DNA of 64,000 bases from Heyndrickxia ginsengihumi (GCF_011008565.1 NZ_JAAIWK010000017.1:1-64000), one strand, 5' to 3'. Counted from the stretch's first letter, positions 45,646-52,658 are shown. Notes: a model not told the origin generated them from the letters alone. Made by a program: numbers and translations.

Positions 45646-45667
45646 ACTCACCAGCAATACAAATGAA

Positions 45668-45742
45668 TTATTTAGTGTTGTTTATTCCTTTTCTTAAACC
45701 CTTCGGTACATTAAAAGCTTCATAGACTTCTTCTACACTCAT
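45668..45742 (-). CDS. 24-aa phage peptide after HNH
   Basis: MSVEEVYEAFNVPKGLRKGINNTK, starting at an ATG that overlaps the HNH stop (TGATG), so likely coupled. Small conserved peptides at this site occur in related phages. No function known. Confidence 0.45.
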   Translation of the reverse strand: MSVEEVYEAFNVPKGLRKGINNTK

Positions 45743-46068
45743 CACCATCGCTCCTCAATCACAAACGGTTTACGTTTGTCCTTCTTCAATCGCTTATCAT
45801 GTATCTTGTTATGACATTGGATACAAACACTCTCAAGGTTATCTAATGTTAAAGCTAAGTCAGGTCTGTCCTTTACTTCCTTCAAGTGATGGACGTTCTG
45901 TGCTCGACTATACTTGCCTTCACGCTTACATTCTTGGCATTCATAGTTATCACGTTCAAGTGCTTCCTGCCTTTTCTTTCTCCATCCACTCCATTTGTAG
46001 AATGGAATCATCTTGTCCTCTCTGATCAATCCCTCAAGCCATCTCAATCGTTCACGAGAAATAGTCAT
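45742..46068 (-). CDS. HNH endonuclease, packaging-associated
   Basis: 108 residues: an N-terminal helix, the zinc Cys pairs CQEC and CIQC, and the HNH core VHHLKEVKDRPDLALTLDNLESVCIQCHNKIHD. HNH proteins next to terminases of HK97-type cos phages help the large subunit cut at cos. It starts 2 bases after the stop of the 36-aa gene, without its own clear ribosome site. Confidence 0.9.
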   Translation of the reverse strand: MTISRERLRWLEGLIREDKMIPFYKWSGWRKKRQEALERDNYECQECKREGKYSRAQNVHHLKEVKDRPDLALTLDNLESVCIQCHNKIHDKRLKKDKRKPFVIEERW

Positions 46069-46070
46069 TG

Positions 46071-46181
46071 CTATTCATCCTTTAAAGCTTCATTTGCTTT
46101 AACGATTGCTTCATTTGCTATTCTAATAGCTCCATCTGCTAATATCACGGCTTCGTTTGCTTTTCCAATTGCATCATTCAT
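46071..46181 (-). CDS. 36-aa phage peptide with ANEA repeats
   Basis: MNDAIGKANEAVILADGA, then IRIANEAIVKANEALKDE: three near-repeats of the form I-x-x-ANEA, predicting one amphipathic helix. AGAGGAGA lies 6 bases before the ATG. First gene after late promoter B and coupled to the HNH gene. Unknown role. Confidence 0.65.
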   Translation of the reverse strand: MNDAIGKANEAVILADGAIRIANEAIVKANEALKDE

Positions 46182-46404
46182 TTTTCTTCTCCTCTCTAAG
46201 ACTCCCATATTAACTTTCCATCAATTAGGTTTCATATCACTACCTCAGAAAAAGACACCCAATAAAATATTGGATGTCCTTCACTTTGAAAACAGTTAAA
46301 GATATTACCGATACAACTCAACCATTATCTATAATAGATATATCCTTGGCATCCGCAAAACTTGATAATAGATTATTTGGTTGAAATGAAATCGTAAGTT
46401 TTTA

Positions 46405-46495
46405 TTTTATTTCATACTACAATATTAGCACGTTTAAAATGAAAAATTCTGCCATTATACGGTCATCTTTCGGTCATAAAACGGTCATTTACATT
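46405..46495 (-). promoter_or_regulatory. Late promoter B with three TGACCG boxes
   Basis: On the minus strand: TGACCGTT, TGACCGAA, TGACCGTA, then TAATGGCAGAATT, an AT-rich spacer with TTTAAAC, and TGTAGTATG. It aligns base for base with late promoter A. It precedes the packaging/head operon. Confidence 0.7.
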
Positions 46496-46789
46496 TTATA
46501 TTCTAAGCACAGACTTTCTTCTATTGGATTTGAACATTTGCTGAGCAATCTTGTGTAGATCATCTTTAGGCTTAGACAAAATAATATTTGTAATATCCTT
46601 TCCACAAACTTTACGATTGCCAACCCTATATCCTTTTTCGTTTAATTCGACTGCTGCCTTATTCACACTTTCTATTAATACATAGGTCTTGATTGCGTCT
46701 TCTTCAAATGTTTTCGGTTCATATGTTTCCACGAGATTAATATAATTTTCAATTTCTTTTATTTGTTGTTTTGCTTCTTCTATATTCAT
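46496..46789 (-). CDS. Phage hypothetical protein (about 97 aa)
   Basis: Helical start (MNIEEAKQQIKEIENYINLVETYEP) and a C-terminal basic part with GYRVGNRKVCGKDITNIIL. AAGGAAG lies 8 bases before ATG 46789; a start at 46810 is also possible and would overlap the previous gene. Last gene of the early/middle operon before late promoter B. Family unknown. Confidence 0.65.
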   Translation of the reverse strand: MNIEEAKQQIKEIENYINLVETYEPKTFEEDAIKTYVLIESVNKAAVELNEKGYRVGNRKVCGKDITNIILSKPKDDLHKIAQQMFKSNRRKSVLRI

Positions 46790-46802
46790 TTGATCAACTT
46801 CC

Positions 46803-46922
46803 TTAATCATTCTTTATTTCATAAATTTTTTGTGAATCATCTTTAAACTGAATAACAATAATCGTAATGTTTTCGGTTTCCTCAATTTGAACTAACTTTA
46901 AATCCTCAGGATTAACAATCAT
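46803..46922 (-). CDS. 39-aa phage protein
   Basis: MIVNPEDLKLVQIEETENIT, then IIVIQFKDDSQKIYEIKND: a short beta-hairpin-like protein. AAGGAGGAG lies 6 bases before the ATG, a very strong site. Its end overlaps the next frame (ATGATTAA). Unknown role; short enough to be missed. Confidence 0.65.
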   Translation of the reverse strand: MIVNPEDLKLVQIEETENITIIVIQFKDDSQKIYEIKND

Positions 46923-47082
46923 TTTTTCTCCTCCTTAATAATTTATTGAGTACAATACAATACATAGACTGTTGCACTCGCCTAAACGCTGAAAGCGTTG
47001 GTACTCATGGTTTAAACAAACTTTTAAAAATGACTGCACGCCATGATTTTTTATGTTGTAGTTAATGCTAAAAAGAAAAGGA

Positions 47083-47625
47083 CTAAATCCTAAATTTGTC
47101 CATTGCCTTATCTAATGTATCTTGATTAATACCAATATATCTTTTTGTAATATCTGGACGAGAATGATTAAATAATTCCTGCAGCAAAGCTACATCCTTT
47201 GTCTGTTGATAAAAATGATAACCGAAGGTTTTCCTAAGCGTGTGAGTACCGATTTCCGATAATCCTACTTGTTCAGCTGCCTCACGTAAAATACGATAGG
47301 CTGTTGACCGATCAATTGGTCTATTAACTCCTTGACGGCTTTTTATGACATAATCTCCATCAGCAAGGTTTTTAACATATGGAATAATTTCTTTCTTAAT
47401 GTAGCCTGGTATCTTGACCCTTTTATTTTTATTTGTTTTTGTTTCTTTGATATTAATATGACTCTTTAACAGGTCGTCCTTTTTTAGTTGCAGGATATCT
47501 GATATTCTCAACCCGGTTGTTATCCCAAGTAAAAACAAAATATAGTTACGTTCACTTTTTCTTTTTAAATGTGCCTTCATTTTTTCAATCTTTTCTGAAT
47601 CTCTAATTGGCTGGACAAAGTTCAT
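47083..47625 (-). CDS. Tyrosine recombinase, catalytic-domain-only, next to arpU
   Basis: About 180 residues from ATG 47625 (AGGAGG 9 bases upstream). It holds only the catalytic domain: Arg in GITTGLRISDIL, HTLRKTFGYHFY with the His-x-x-Arg pair, LFNHSRPDITKRYIG with the nucleophile Tyr. There is no arm-binding or core-binding domain, unlike the integrase at 58394. Proteins of this type commonly accompany arpU genes in Firmicute phages. A role in dimer resolution or late control is possible but unproven. Confidence 0.85.
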   Translation of the reverse strand: MNFVQPIRDSEKIEKMKAHLKRKSERNYILFLLGITTGLRISDILQLKKDDLLKSHINIKETKTNKNKRVKIPGYIKKEIIPYVKNLADGDYVIKSRQGVNRPIDRSTAYRILREAAEQVGLSEIGTHTLRKTFGYHFYQQTKDVALLQELFNHSRPDITKRYIGINQDTLDKAMDKFRI

Positions 47626-48085
47626 GATCTTTATCCTCCTGTTCTTTATAAACCACAATGTTGAGGGCAAACGCTAAATTATAAAAGGCACTTGATTTTA
47701 TTCTTCTGTAAGTTCTTTCTGACATATGGAGTTCATTGCAGATTTCCCAATCCCTAACTTCATCTTCGGACATATATCTACGTATGATAATGGCTCTTTC
47801 TTTAAATTTAAGACGATTCACTGCCATTGATATTCGTTTAATGTAATGGCTTCGTTCGACAACGTAATCAGCGTTAGCGATGGCTGCATCTTCGGTTGAC
47901 GAGTGAAAAGCATTACTAAATGTTGGTGGAATATCAAAAGAATAGTTTGGAGTTATTTTAGGTCTGCTATTTAGTTCTGGAGTCAATAAACAAGCACGAA
48001 ATTTTTCAAGTTTAGCCTCAACTTTTTCTTTTGTTCTTTTTCGATCAATCTCCTTTAGTTCAAAAAAGCTTAATTGATCACCCAT
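47603..48085 (-). CDS. ArpU-family late transcription regulator
   Basis: 160 residues: ELKEIDRKRTKEKVEAKLEKFR at the start and a C-terminal sigma-like helix-turn-helix (RLKFKERAIIIRRYMSEDEVRDWEICNELHMSERTYRRIKSSAFYNLA), the ArpU signature. ArpU-type proteins activate packaging and lysis genes. Two similar promoters with TGACCGT boxes in this element are the natural targets (inference). GGGGGA lies 7 bases before the ATG; a terminator hairpin sits in its leader. Confidence 0.85.
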   Translation of the reverse strand: MGDQLSFFELKEIDRKRTKEKVEAKLEKFRACLLTPELNSRPKITPNYSFDIPPTFSNAFHSSTEDAAIANADYVVERSHYIKRISMAVNRLKFKERAIIIRRYMSEDEVRDWEICNELHMSERTYRRIKSSAFYNLAFALNIVVYKEQEDKDHELCPAN

Positions 48086-48111
48086 ACTATTTCCCCCTTT
48101 TAATAAATAAA

Positions 48112-48160
48112 AAAGGACACCAACTAAACAGCATTTAAGCTGTCTTAGTCAGTGTCCGCA
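48112..48160 (-). terminator. Long hairpin terminator in the arpU leader
   Basis: GGACAC/GTGTCC outer stem with CTAA/TTAG and ACAGC/GCTGT inner stems (48115-48157), followed on the minus strand by TTTTTTATTTATT, about 30 bases before the arpU start. It either closes the early operon or attenuates arpU. Confidence 0.7.
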
Positions 48161-48358
48161 CGCTTTATCCGTTACTTGGACATATTGATTATTTAGTAAT
48201 TATACCATGTGTATATTTATATTTAAAATGCGTCGTAGTATTATTTTAAATACAGAGATTTCCCTTCACCCTTCCTTTCTCTTTCCAATATCACTAACTA
48301 TCCTTCGTATAAATTTTTCTAATTTAGAAAAGATACATTTAGAAGGAGGTGTAACTTT

Positions 48359-48511
48359 ATGTCAAAAAATGATTCTGTATTAGAAATTGGTGTATTAGCT
48401 GTTCTTCTAACAACAATATATACTGCAATATTAGCTTCTCAATTAATGGCTACAAAACACAAAGTTGATTACATTTTCTACAAAGACAAATTTAATCATA
48501 GTGAAAAATAA
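48359..48511 (+). CDS. Tiny membrane protein (50 aa) on the opposite strand
   Basis: MSKNDSVLEIGVLAVLLTTI, then YTAILASQLMATKHKVDYIF and YKDKFNHSEK. GAAGGAGGTG lies 7 bases before the ATG; AAAAGCC/GGCTTTT terminator follows (48527-48558). It is the only plus-strand gene in this part of the minus-strand early region, and shares LTTIYT and VxYIxYK with the peptide at 23704. Independent transcription in the lysogen (moron-like) is likely; function unknown. Confidence 0.65.
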   Translation: MSKNDSVLEIGVLAVLLTTIYTAILASQLMATKHKVDYIFYKDKFNHSEK

Positions 48512-48526
48512 CTGATTTATCCTTCT

Positions 48527-48560
48527 AAAAGCCTTCTTTATAAAAAAGTGGGCTTTTTAT
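48527..48560 (+). terminator. Terminator of the 50-aa gene
   Basis: AAAAGCC pairs with GGCTTTT across an AT-rich loop, then TTATAAT. Confidence 0.55.
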
Positions 48561-48788
48561 AATACTTCGCTTCATATTCCTTGCCTAATTCAAATTCATA
48601 ATTGTTATGCCATTTTACATAAACAACTTTCATTTTATCGCCCTGACGCAATTTTTATGTCATTTTAATTTCCATAAAATAAATAGTACACATAATGCAA
48701 AAACACACGCTACTAATGAGAATACCTCGTATTCAATAAGAACTTTAATCGCATCCCTTCTTGTTTCGCAGTATGATCGTACTACGAA

Positions 48789-49070
48789 TTAATCAATTTC
48801 AATCTCAACTTCAACAAACTCAAAATGTTTCATGAGATTTGTATATCCAAAATTGCAAATTGCACCTTTTCCAAACTTATCAAAAATAGTCTTTTCATGA
48901 AGTTTGAAGTTTTTTATCGCACATTCTTTATCTTCAAATAATGTTGCACTGTTTAAATCCTTCGTTAACCAATCAACATCCTCACCTTTATCATCAAAAT
49001 AATAATCACCCGTCATGTAATCTTCCTTTGATTCGTCTTTTAGACGTAAAACCCATGCATCCTTTTTCAT
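48789..49070 (-). CDS. Phage hypothetical protein (93 aa)
   Basis: From ATG 49070 (AAGGAGAG 8 bases upstream; the longer open frame lacks a site). KKDAWVLRLKDESKEDYMTGDYYFDDKGEDVDWLTKDLNSATLFEDKECAIKNFKL: acidic and aromatic, resembling small early phage proteins that carry a DUF-type beta fold. No function assigned. Confidence 0.65.
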   Translation of the reverse strand: MKKDAWVLRLKDESKEDYMTGDYYFDDKGEDVDWLTKDLNSATLFEDKECAIKNFKLHEKTIFDKFGKGAICNFGYTNLMKHFEFVEVEIEID

Positions 49071-49165
49071 CGTTTGTCTCTCCTTCCTTGTTTCGCAATA
49101 TGGTCGGAACAACATAAACTGGCATAATATCCATTAATATTTCCTCCTTTCGCAATATTTTTCTA

Positions 49166-49282
49166 CTACTCTTTCAAAAATCCAGATTGGACAAACAACC
49201 TTTTCCAGTGATGCATACGAATCATTTTTTGACGGCGCTTAAATTCCTTTTTAAGTCTCCTTTTATATTTGGCCTTATTCAT
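49166..49282 (-). CDS. 38-aa basic phage peptide
   Basis: MNKAKYKRRLKKEFKRRQKM, then IRMHHWKRLFVQSGFLKE: highly basic, one helix, possibly nucleic-acid binding. AAGGGGAT lies 9 bases before the ATG, which overlaps the stop of the next upstream gene (AATGAATAA). Confidence 0.5.
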   Translation of the reverse strand: MNKAKYKRRLKKEFKRRQKMIRMHHWKRLFVQSGFLKE

Positions 49283-49421
49283 TCCACTGATCCCCTTCAA
49301 TCACATGTATTTTATATTCCATTTCTAATTGTTTATCAGTGCACTTATCCCAAAATTCTCTGGAATATCCGGTGCATATATGCAGCCATTCAACCATCAT
49401 TTCACGTTCAACTCGTGGCAT
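49275..49421 (-). CDS. 48-aa phage protein
   Basis: MPRVEREMMVEWLHICTGYS, REFWDKCTDKQLEMEYKIHV and IEGDQWNE. It resembles small fragments of sigma-like or replication-associated helical proteins (CTDKQLEMEY). AAAGGGTG lies 7 bases before the ATG; it overlaps both neighbours, so a coupled series of tiny early genes is present here. Confidence 0.6.
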   Translation of the reverse strand: MPRVEREMMVEWLHICTGYSREFWDKCTDKQLEMEYKIHVIEGDQWNE

Positions 49422-49659
49422 TTGAATCACCCTTTGTAAAATTCCTTAGAAAATAATGTCCTATCTTAAACTGTGTCCTTTCACCGACACCATATATTTC
49501 TTGTAAACTTTCAATCCATGACATCATTTTCTTAAAATCTGCTAACCTTTGTTCCTGTGCGCCTTTTTTATAGCCAGCATTATAAGCCTTCATGATCTCT
49601 ACATTAAGCGTGGAAACAGCCTGTTTAGGCTGCTCTCGCTTTCTAGAATCTTTGCCCAT
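49408..49659 (-). CDS. Phage hypothetical protein (83 aa)
   Basis: A basic head (GKDSRKREQPKQ), then a helical region with YNAGYKKGAQEQRLADFKKMMSWIESL and a GVGERTQFKIGHYF element. Proteins of this kind (YNxGYxxG) are common in Bacillus phage early operons. Function unknown. Confidence 0.65.
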   Translation of the reverse strand: MGKDSRKREQPKQAVSTLNVEIMKAYNAGYKKGAQEQRLADFKKMMSWIESLQEIYGVGERTQFKIGHYFLRNFTKGDSNATS

Positions 49660-49673
49660 TTGATCACCTCTTG

Positions 49674-49961
49674 TTAGAACAGCCCGTTTAATCTTGGCTT
49701 AATTCTGCCTTTTATGCTCAAATCCATTACCAATAAGACACAATCAATTTCTGGACGTTCAAAATAATCTGCAATATATTTAACGGAGAATCCTTTTCTC
49801 CACATTTGTATAAATTCACGTATCTCCCGGGTATCCCAAATAAAATCGATTTCTTCTAGTGCAATATATATTTTTGCTCTTTTTTTCTTCATAAACTGAC
49901 TTTCGATTTTCCCGACGTTAATACCATCCGATTTCAGTGATTTGCCGATGGACATAGCCAT
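49674..49961 (-). CDS. Phage early protein, possible DNA-binding (about 95 aa)
   Basis: From ATG 49961 with GGAGG 10 bases upstream; the longer frame (to 50015) is less likely. KKKRAKIYIALEEIDFIWDTREIREFIQMWRKGFSVKYIADYFERPEIDCVLLVMDLS: the FxxMWRKGxSxxxIAxxFxRPExDVxLLVxDL pattern is the helix-turn-helix-like small phage protein often found near replication genes. Likely regulatory. Confidence 0.65.
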   Translation of the reverse strand: MAMSIGKSLKSDGINVGKIESQFMKKKRAKIYIALEEIDFIWDTREIREFIQMWRKGFSVKYIADYFERPEIDCVLLVMDLSIKGRIKPRLNGLF

Positions 49962-50026
49962 CAATACCCCGCCTCCTGACGTTGGTGATTCACTATCAGT
50001 ATTTTTAAAAATCAAAATTTTAGATA

Positions 50027-50059
50027 TCTGTACCTTTTACCAACTAGAAAAGGTACAGA
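50027..50059. repeat. Perfect 12-bp inverted repeat
   Basis: TCTGTACCTTTT (50027-50038) and AAAAGGTACAGA (50048-50059) around a 9-base loop, between two early genes. No T-tract; more likely an RNA processing or regulatory stem than a terminator. Confidence 0.5.
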
Positions 50060-50086
50060 CTTTGTTTCAAAATAGACTTATCAACA

Positions 50087-50293
50087 TTAAGCCAATTCAG
50101 ATTCATGAAAATGGACTTTTTTAAATTTACCGTTTATCGTTTCAACAATCGTTTCACCGTGTTCAACAGCTTCACATTTCCTGACGATTCCTCGTTTACC
50201 GTCGAGGACAACAACAACAACTTTATCTGGTTCTAAAGCTTGTTTAATCGTCATATCATCTAGTAAGTCAACTTCTTTAATTCTTTTAGCCAA
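50087..50293 (-). CDS. DUF3954-family phage protein
   Basis: 68 residues: MTIKQALEPDKVVVVVLDGKRGIVRKCEAVEHGETIVETINGKFKKVHFHESELA, a small beta protein matching DUF3954, widespread in Bacillus prophages just after ssb. TTG start with AAGGGG upstream. Function unknown. Confidence 0.75.
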   Translation of the reverse strand: MAKRIKEVDLLDDMTIKQALEPDKVVVVVLDGKRGIVRKCEAVEHGETIVETINGKFKKVHFHESELA

Positions 50294-50316
50294 AGCGACA
50301 CACCCCTTTATGTATG

Positions 50317-50379
50317 TGGTATAATAAACATGTATAGTGTTTATTTGTCGCTGGGCTCATTGCCCGGCTTTTTTTGTAC
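50317..50379 (+). ncRNA. Short orphan transcription unit (promoter to terminator)
   Basis: An extended -10 TGGTATAAT (50321-50329) is followed, within about 25-45 bases, by GCTGGGC/GCCCGGC and seven T (50352-50377). It is on the plus strand against the early operon and contains no reading frame. It could be a tiny antisense RNA to the ssb-DUF3954 junction or a vestige. Confidence 0.4.
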
Positions 50380-50802
50380 CTAAAATGGTAAATCATCCTC
50401 ACTTATTGGTGGAAAATCAGTTGTATCTGAAAATGGTCCATGATCAGAGTTACGCTGATTTTGATTGCCAGATTGATTGTTTTTCTTTGATTCTAGAAAT
50501 TGTACTGACTCTGCAATCACTTCGGTTACATAAACACGCTTACCAGATTTATCATCATACGTTCTCGTTTGAAGCCTGCCATCCACACCTGCTAGGCTTC
50601 CTTTATTCAAGTAATTCGCGACATTCTCAGCAAGCTTTCTCCAAACTACGCAGTTAATAAAGTCTGCCTGCCTTTCTCCTTGCTGATTAGAGAACGTTCG
50701 ATTCACAGCAAGTGTAAAAGTCGCTACCTGATGTCCATTTGGTGTATATCGTAGATCAGGATCTTTTGTTAACCTTCCCACTAAAACAACACGATTTAAC
50801 AC
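50380..50802 (-). CDS. ssb: Single-stranded DNA-binding protein
   Basis: About 140 residues from GTG 50802 (GAGGG upstream), giving the usual opening [22 protein letters not shown]. It has an OB fold (1-105) with [18 protein letters not shown], a disordered Asn/Gln linker, and the acidic protein-docking tip ISEDDLPF. Coats ssDNA in phage replication. It follows the DnaD-like replication gene. Confidence 0.95.
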   Translation of the reverse strand: MLNRVVLVGRLTKDPDLRYTPNGHQVATFTLAVNRTFSNQQGERQADFINCVVWRKLAENVANYLNKGSLAGVDGRLQTRTYDDKSGKRVYVTEVIAESVQFLESKKNNQSGNQNQRNSDHGPFSDTTDFPPISEDDLPF

Positions 50803-50816
50803 TTCCAACCCTCATT

Positions 50817-51866
50817 TCAGCTTTTATATTGTGCTCGAATCGCTTCTAGCCTTTTCCTTTTTTCCTCCAAGCTTTCACCATTCGAACTTACTGGCACATT
50901 GCTTGATGGCTGCTCCTTCAAGTGCTCTTTCTCGTACCATGCTGGTAGCTTTTCTGTTCTCAATGATTTGCCTTTACGAGAAGAAAATTGTTTAGATTGG
51001 CTATTCTTGCGTTTGGTTTGATAGGCTCTAGCCTGATCTACCGTTTTTATTTGCTTGTCATCCCAATCTTTAAGAACAGCCTCGATAAATCTCCACTTTT
51101 TAGCATCCTGTTCAATTGCTATTTTCATGGCTTCGATAACGAGTTCGTCACTTAAATCGTTACACCAAGCAATAATTCTTTGGGATATATAACTGCCAAT
51201 AACTCCAAATCCATTTTCTTCAAAAAATCTGAATGGATTCTGCGCGGGCGCTTCTCCTTCTAATTCTTTTTTAAGTTCTGAAGTAATCTCTGAAGTAATC
51301 TCTGGTATTGCTCTTTCACCGTGAAAGTTCGAACGCTCATTGTGAAAATTCGAATCGTCATTTTGATCGCTCGAACTTTCATTTTGATTTCTCGAATCGT
51401 CATTTTGAAAATTCGATTCGTCATTCTGTTTTTTTGATTCCAATACTTGCTGATATCCTTCGAGAAAATAACCCATTTTATTTAAATCAGATTGAATTTG
51501 AAACAAGTTCACACGATACTGCAAAGTCTTGTCCCATCTGTATTTCGGATTCGTTCTTTTTGATAACCATCCACACTCACAAAGTTTTTCGAGGTATCTG
51601 CGCATTGTTGCTTCTGATTTAGTGATCATGCACTCATCAGCAAGCTCCTCAGCTGTCTTATAAATCCATCCGTTTTGAAGGTCTAAAGCAGAAGAATCTA
51701 GTAGTGCAGCTTCCATTCTTTCCTTCTCTTCTTTGATGAATTTGTCAAAATCAGCTACACGCTCAGACCAATAGATCATTTGATTTAAGACAATGGCTAG
51801 CTTAAAATCTCCTGTTAACTCAACGAACTCTTCTTTAATCACGATCCTACCTAGTTTAGTTGGCAA
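50817..51866 (-). CDS. DnaD-domain replication initiation protein with internal origin
   Basis: 349 residues. An N-terminal winged-helix replisome-organiser domain (1-130: KLAIVLNQMIYWSERV, ADECMITKSEATMRRYLEKLCECGWL) is followed by a low-complexity Asn/Asp/Ser linker (about 145-185) whose DNA consists of 21-bp repeats. A DnaB_2/DnaD domain follows (about 212-285: IGSYISQRIIAWCNDLSDELVIEAMKIAIEQDAKKWRFIEAVLKDW), then a basic tail. It opens the origin and loads the helicase, in the manner of phage O/DnaD proteins. Confidence 0.88.
   Translation of the reverse strand: MPTKLGRIVIKEEFVELTGDFKLAIVLNQMIYWSERVADFDKFIKEEKERMEAALLDSSALDLQNGWIYKTAEELADECMITKSEATMRRYLEKLCECGWLSKRTNPKYRWDKTLQYRVNLFQIQSDLNKMGYFLEGYQQVLESKKQNDESNFQNDDSRNQNESSSDQNDDSNFHNERSNFHGERAIPEITSEITSELKKELEGEAPAQNPFRFFEENGFGVIGSYISQRIIAWCNDLSDELVIEAMKIAIEQDAKKWRFIEAVLKDWDDKQIKTVDQARAYQTKRKNSQSKQFSSRKGKSLRTEKLPAWYEKEHLKEQPSSNVPVSSNGESLEEKRKRLEAIRAQYKS
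51309..51434. other. Candidate phage replication origin: 21-bp iterons
   Basis: Five 21-bp direct units (51330-51434) of the form CGAATCGTCATTTTGAAAATT, plus a degenerate sixth (51309-51329), inside the replication gene. Period is exact. Origins within the initiator gene are usual in lambdoid and SPP1-like phages. Confidence 0.7.
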
Positions 51867-51958
51867 GTAGATTCACTTCCTTTCTGTATAATTTCAAAAT
51901 GCAACTCCCCTTTTCTATAATCTTCTTTGCTAAAATAGTTTTGAAAGGAGGCGATAAC

Positions 51959-52252
51959 ATGGTCACTATAAATATGCTTGATGGTGAAAAAATTGAAGTT
52001 CATCCTGATACAATATTAATTGGAATTGACAATGCTCCAATAACTGATGAACAACCAACTTTTTATCTAAAACAAAAATACATTGGCAATTTGCAAGGCG
52101 ACTTTGAAAAAAATGGATCAGCCTTAGCAACAAAAGATGAAAGATTAGGAATAGCCGGATTTCTTCTTTCACATGATTTATTTAGCATTGGCGACGGTGA
52201 AGATAAAACTCTTTATTTTACGTCAGCAATAAAATCAATTTCTGTTAAATAA
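51959..52252 (+). CDS. Plus-strand moron-like gene (97 aa)
   Basis: MVTINMLDGEKIEVHPDTIL, then IGIDNAPITDEQPTFYLKQKYIGNLQGDFEKNGSALATKDERLGIAGFLLSHDLFSIGD. AAAGGAGG lies 8 bases before ATG 51959; the frame open from 51860 is unused. It reads against the whole early operon and has an AT-rich upstream block (TAAAAT at about 51930) and its own hairpin downstream, so it is a lone lysogenic gene. Family not recognised; beta-rich, cytosolic. Confidence 0.65.
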   Translation: MVTINMLDGEKIEVHPDTILIGIDNAPITDEQPTFYLKQKYIGNLQGDFEKNGSALATKDERLGIAGFLLSHDLFSIGDGEDKTLYFTSAIKSISVK

Positions 52253-52496
52253 CTCTATGTCGGCGTGCTAGTTTTTCAGCTAGTACGCTATTTTTCTCTT
52301 TTACTTGCAGTAATATTTTTTTTACTTTGTCATTAAATTCAGCAACTTTTTCATATTCAACTTTTGGCACTTTGACAATAACTTGTTTATTTGGCAACAC
52401 GCAGACTTCATAAACAGTAAAAATTGACTTTACATCGTTTTCAATGTTGTCTGGAACAAGTCCAGTTAACGTTTTTCCTTCAAAATAGTTCATCAT
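52245..52496 (-). CDS. Phage hypothetical protein (about 83 aa)
   Basis: MMNYFEGKTLTGLVPDNIENDVKSIFTVYEVCVLPNKQVIVKVPKVEYEKVAEF then a helical Lys-rich end. Starts at ATG 52496 with AAAGGA upstream (52502 TTG is possible). Its last codons overlap the convergent gene by 8 bases, and its 3' end contains that gene's terminator. Confidence 0.6.
   Translation of the reverse strand: MMNYFEGKTLTGLVPDNIENDVKSIFTVYEVCVLPNKQVIVKVPKVEYEKVAEFNDKVKKILLQVKEKNSVLAEKLARRHRVI
52262..52296 (+). terminator. Terminator of the plus-strand 97-aa gene
   Basis: GGCGTGCTAG and CTAGTACGCT arms (one G-U pair) with ATTTTTCTC after. It lies inside the coding end of the opposite gene. Confidence 0.65.
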
Positions 52497-52557
52497 TTCC
52501 AACGTCCTTTTCTCCTTTCAATCTTAGAAATAACTATTTTTATAGTGCTAATTCGCA

Positions 52558-52658
52558 CCGTGAGAAGTTGAAACCGCAGTTTTCGGTTTCGCTATCAATT
52601 ACTCCCGGATTCTCAGCCCTTTTCATTGCAACATACTCCCTATTTCAGCTTCTCACGG
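52558..52658. repeat. Long-distance 16-bp inverted repeat
   Basis: CCGTGAGAAGTTGAAA (52558-52573) and TTTCAGCTTCTCACGG (52643-52658), 15 of 16 paired, 69 bases apart. A 28-codon minus-strand frame starting MKRAENPGVIDSETENCGF lies between them (about 52541-52627). May form a structured early RNA. Confidence 0.5.

Noticed and set aside
49006-49134. 42-codon minus-strand frame with a strong AAAGGAGG site
   Set aside because: It overlaps most of the next gene in another frame and has no other support; may be a leader peptide but left uncalled.
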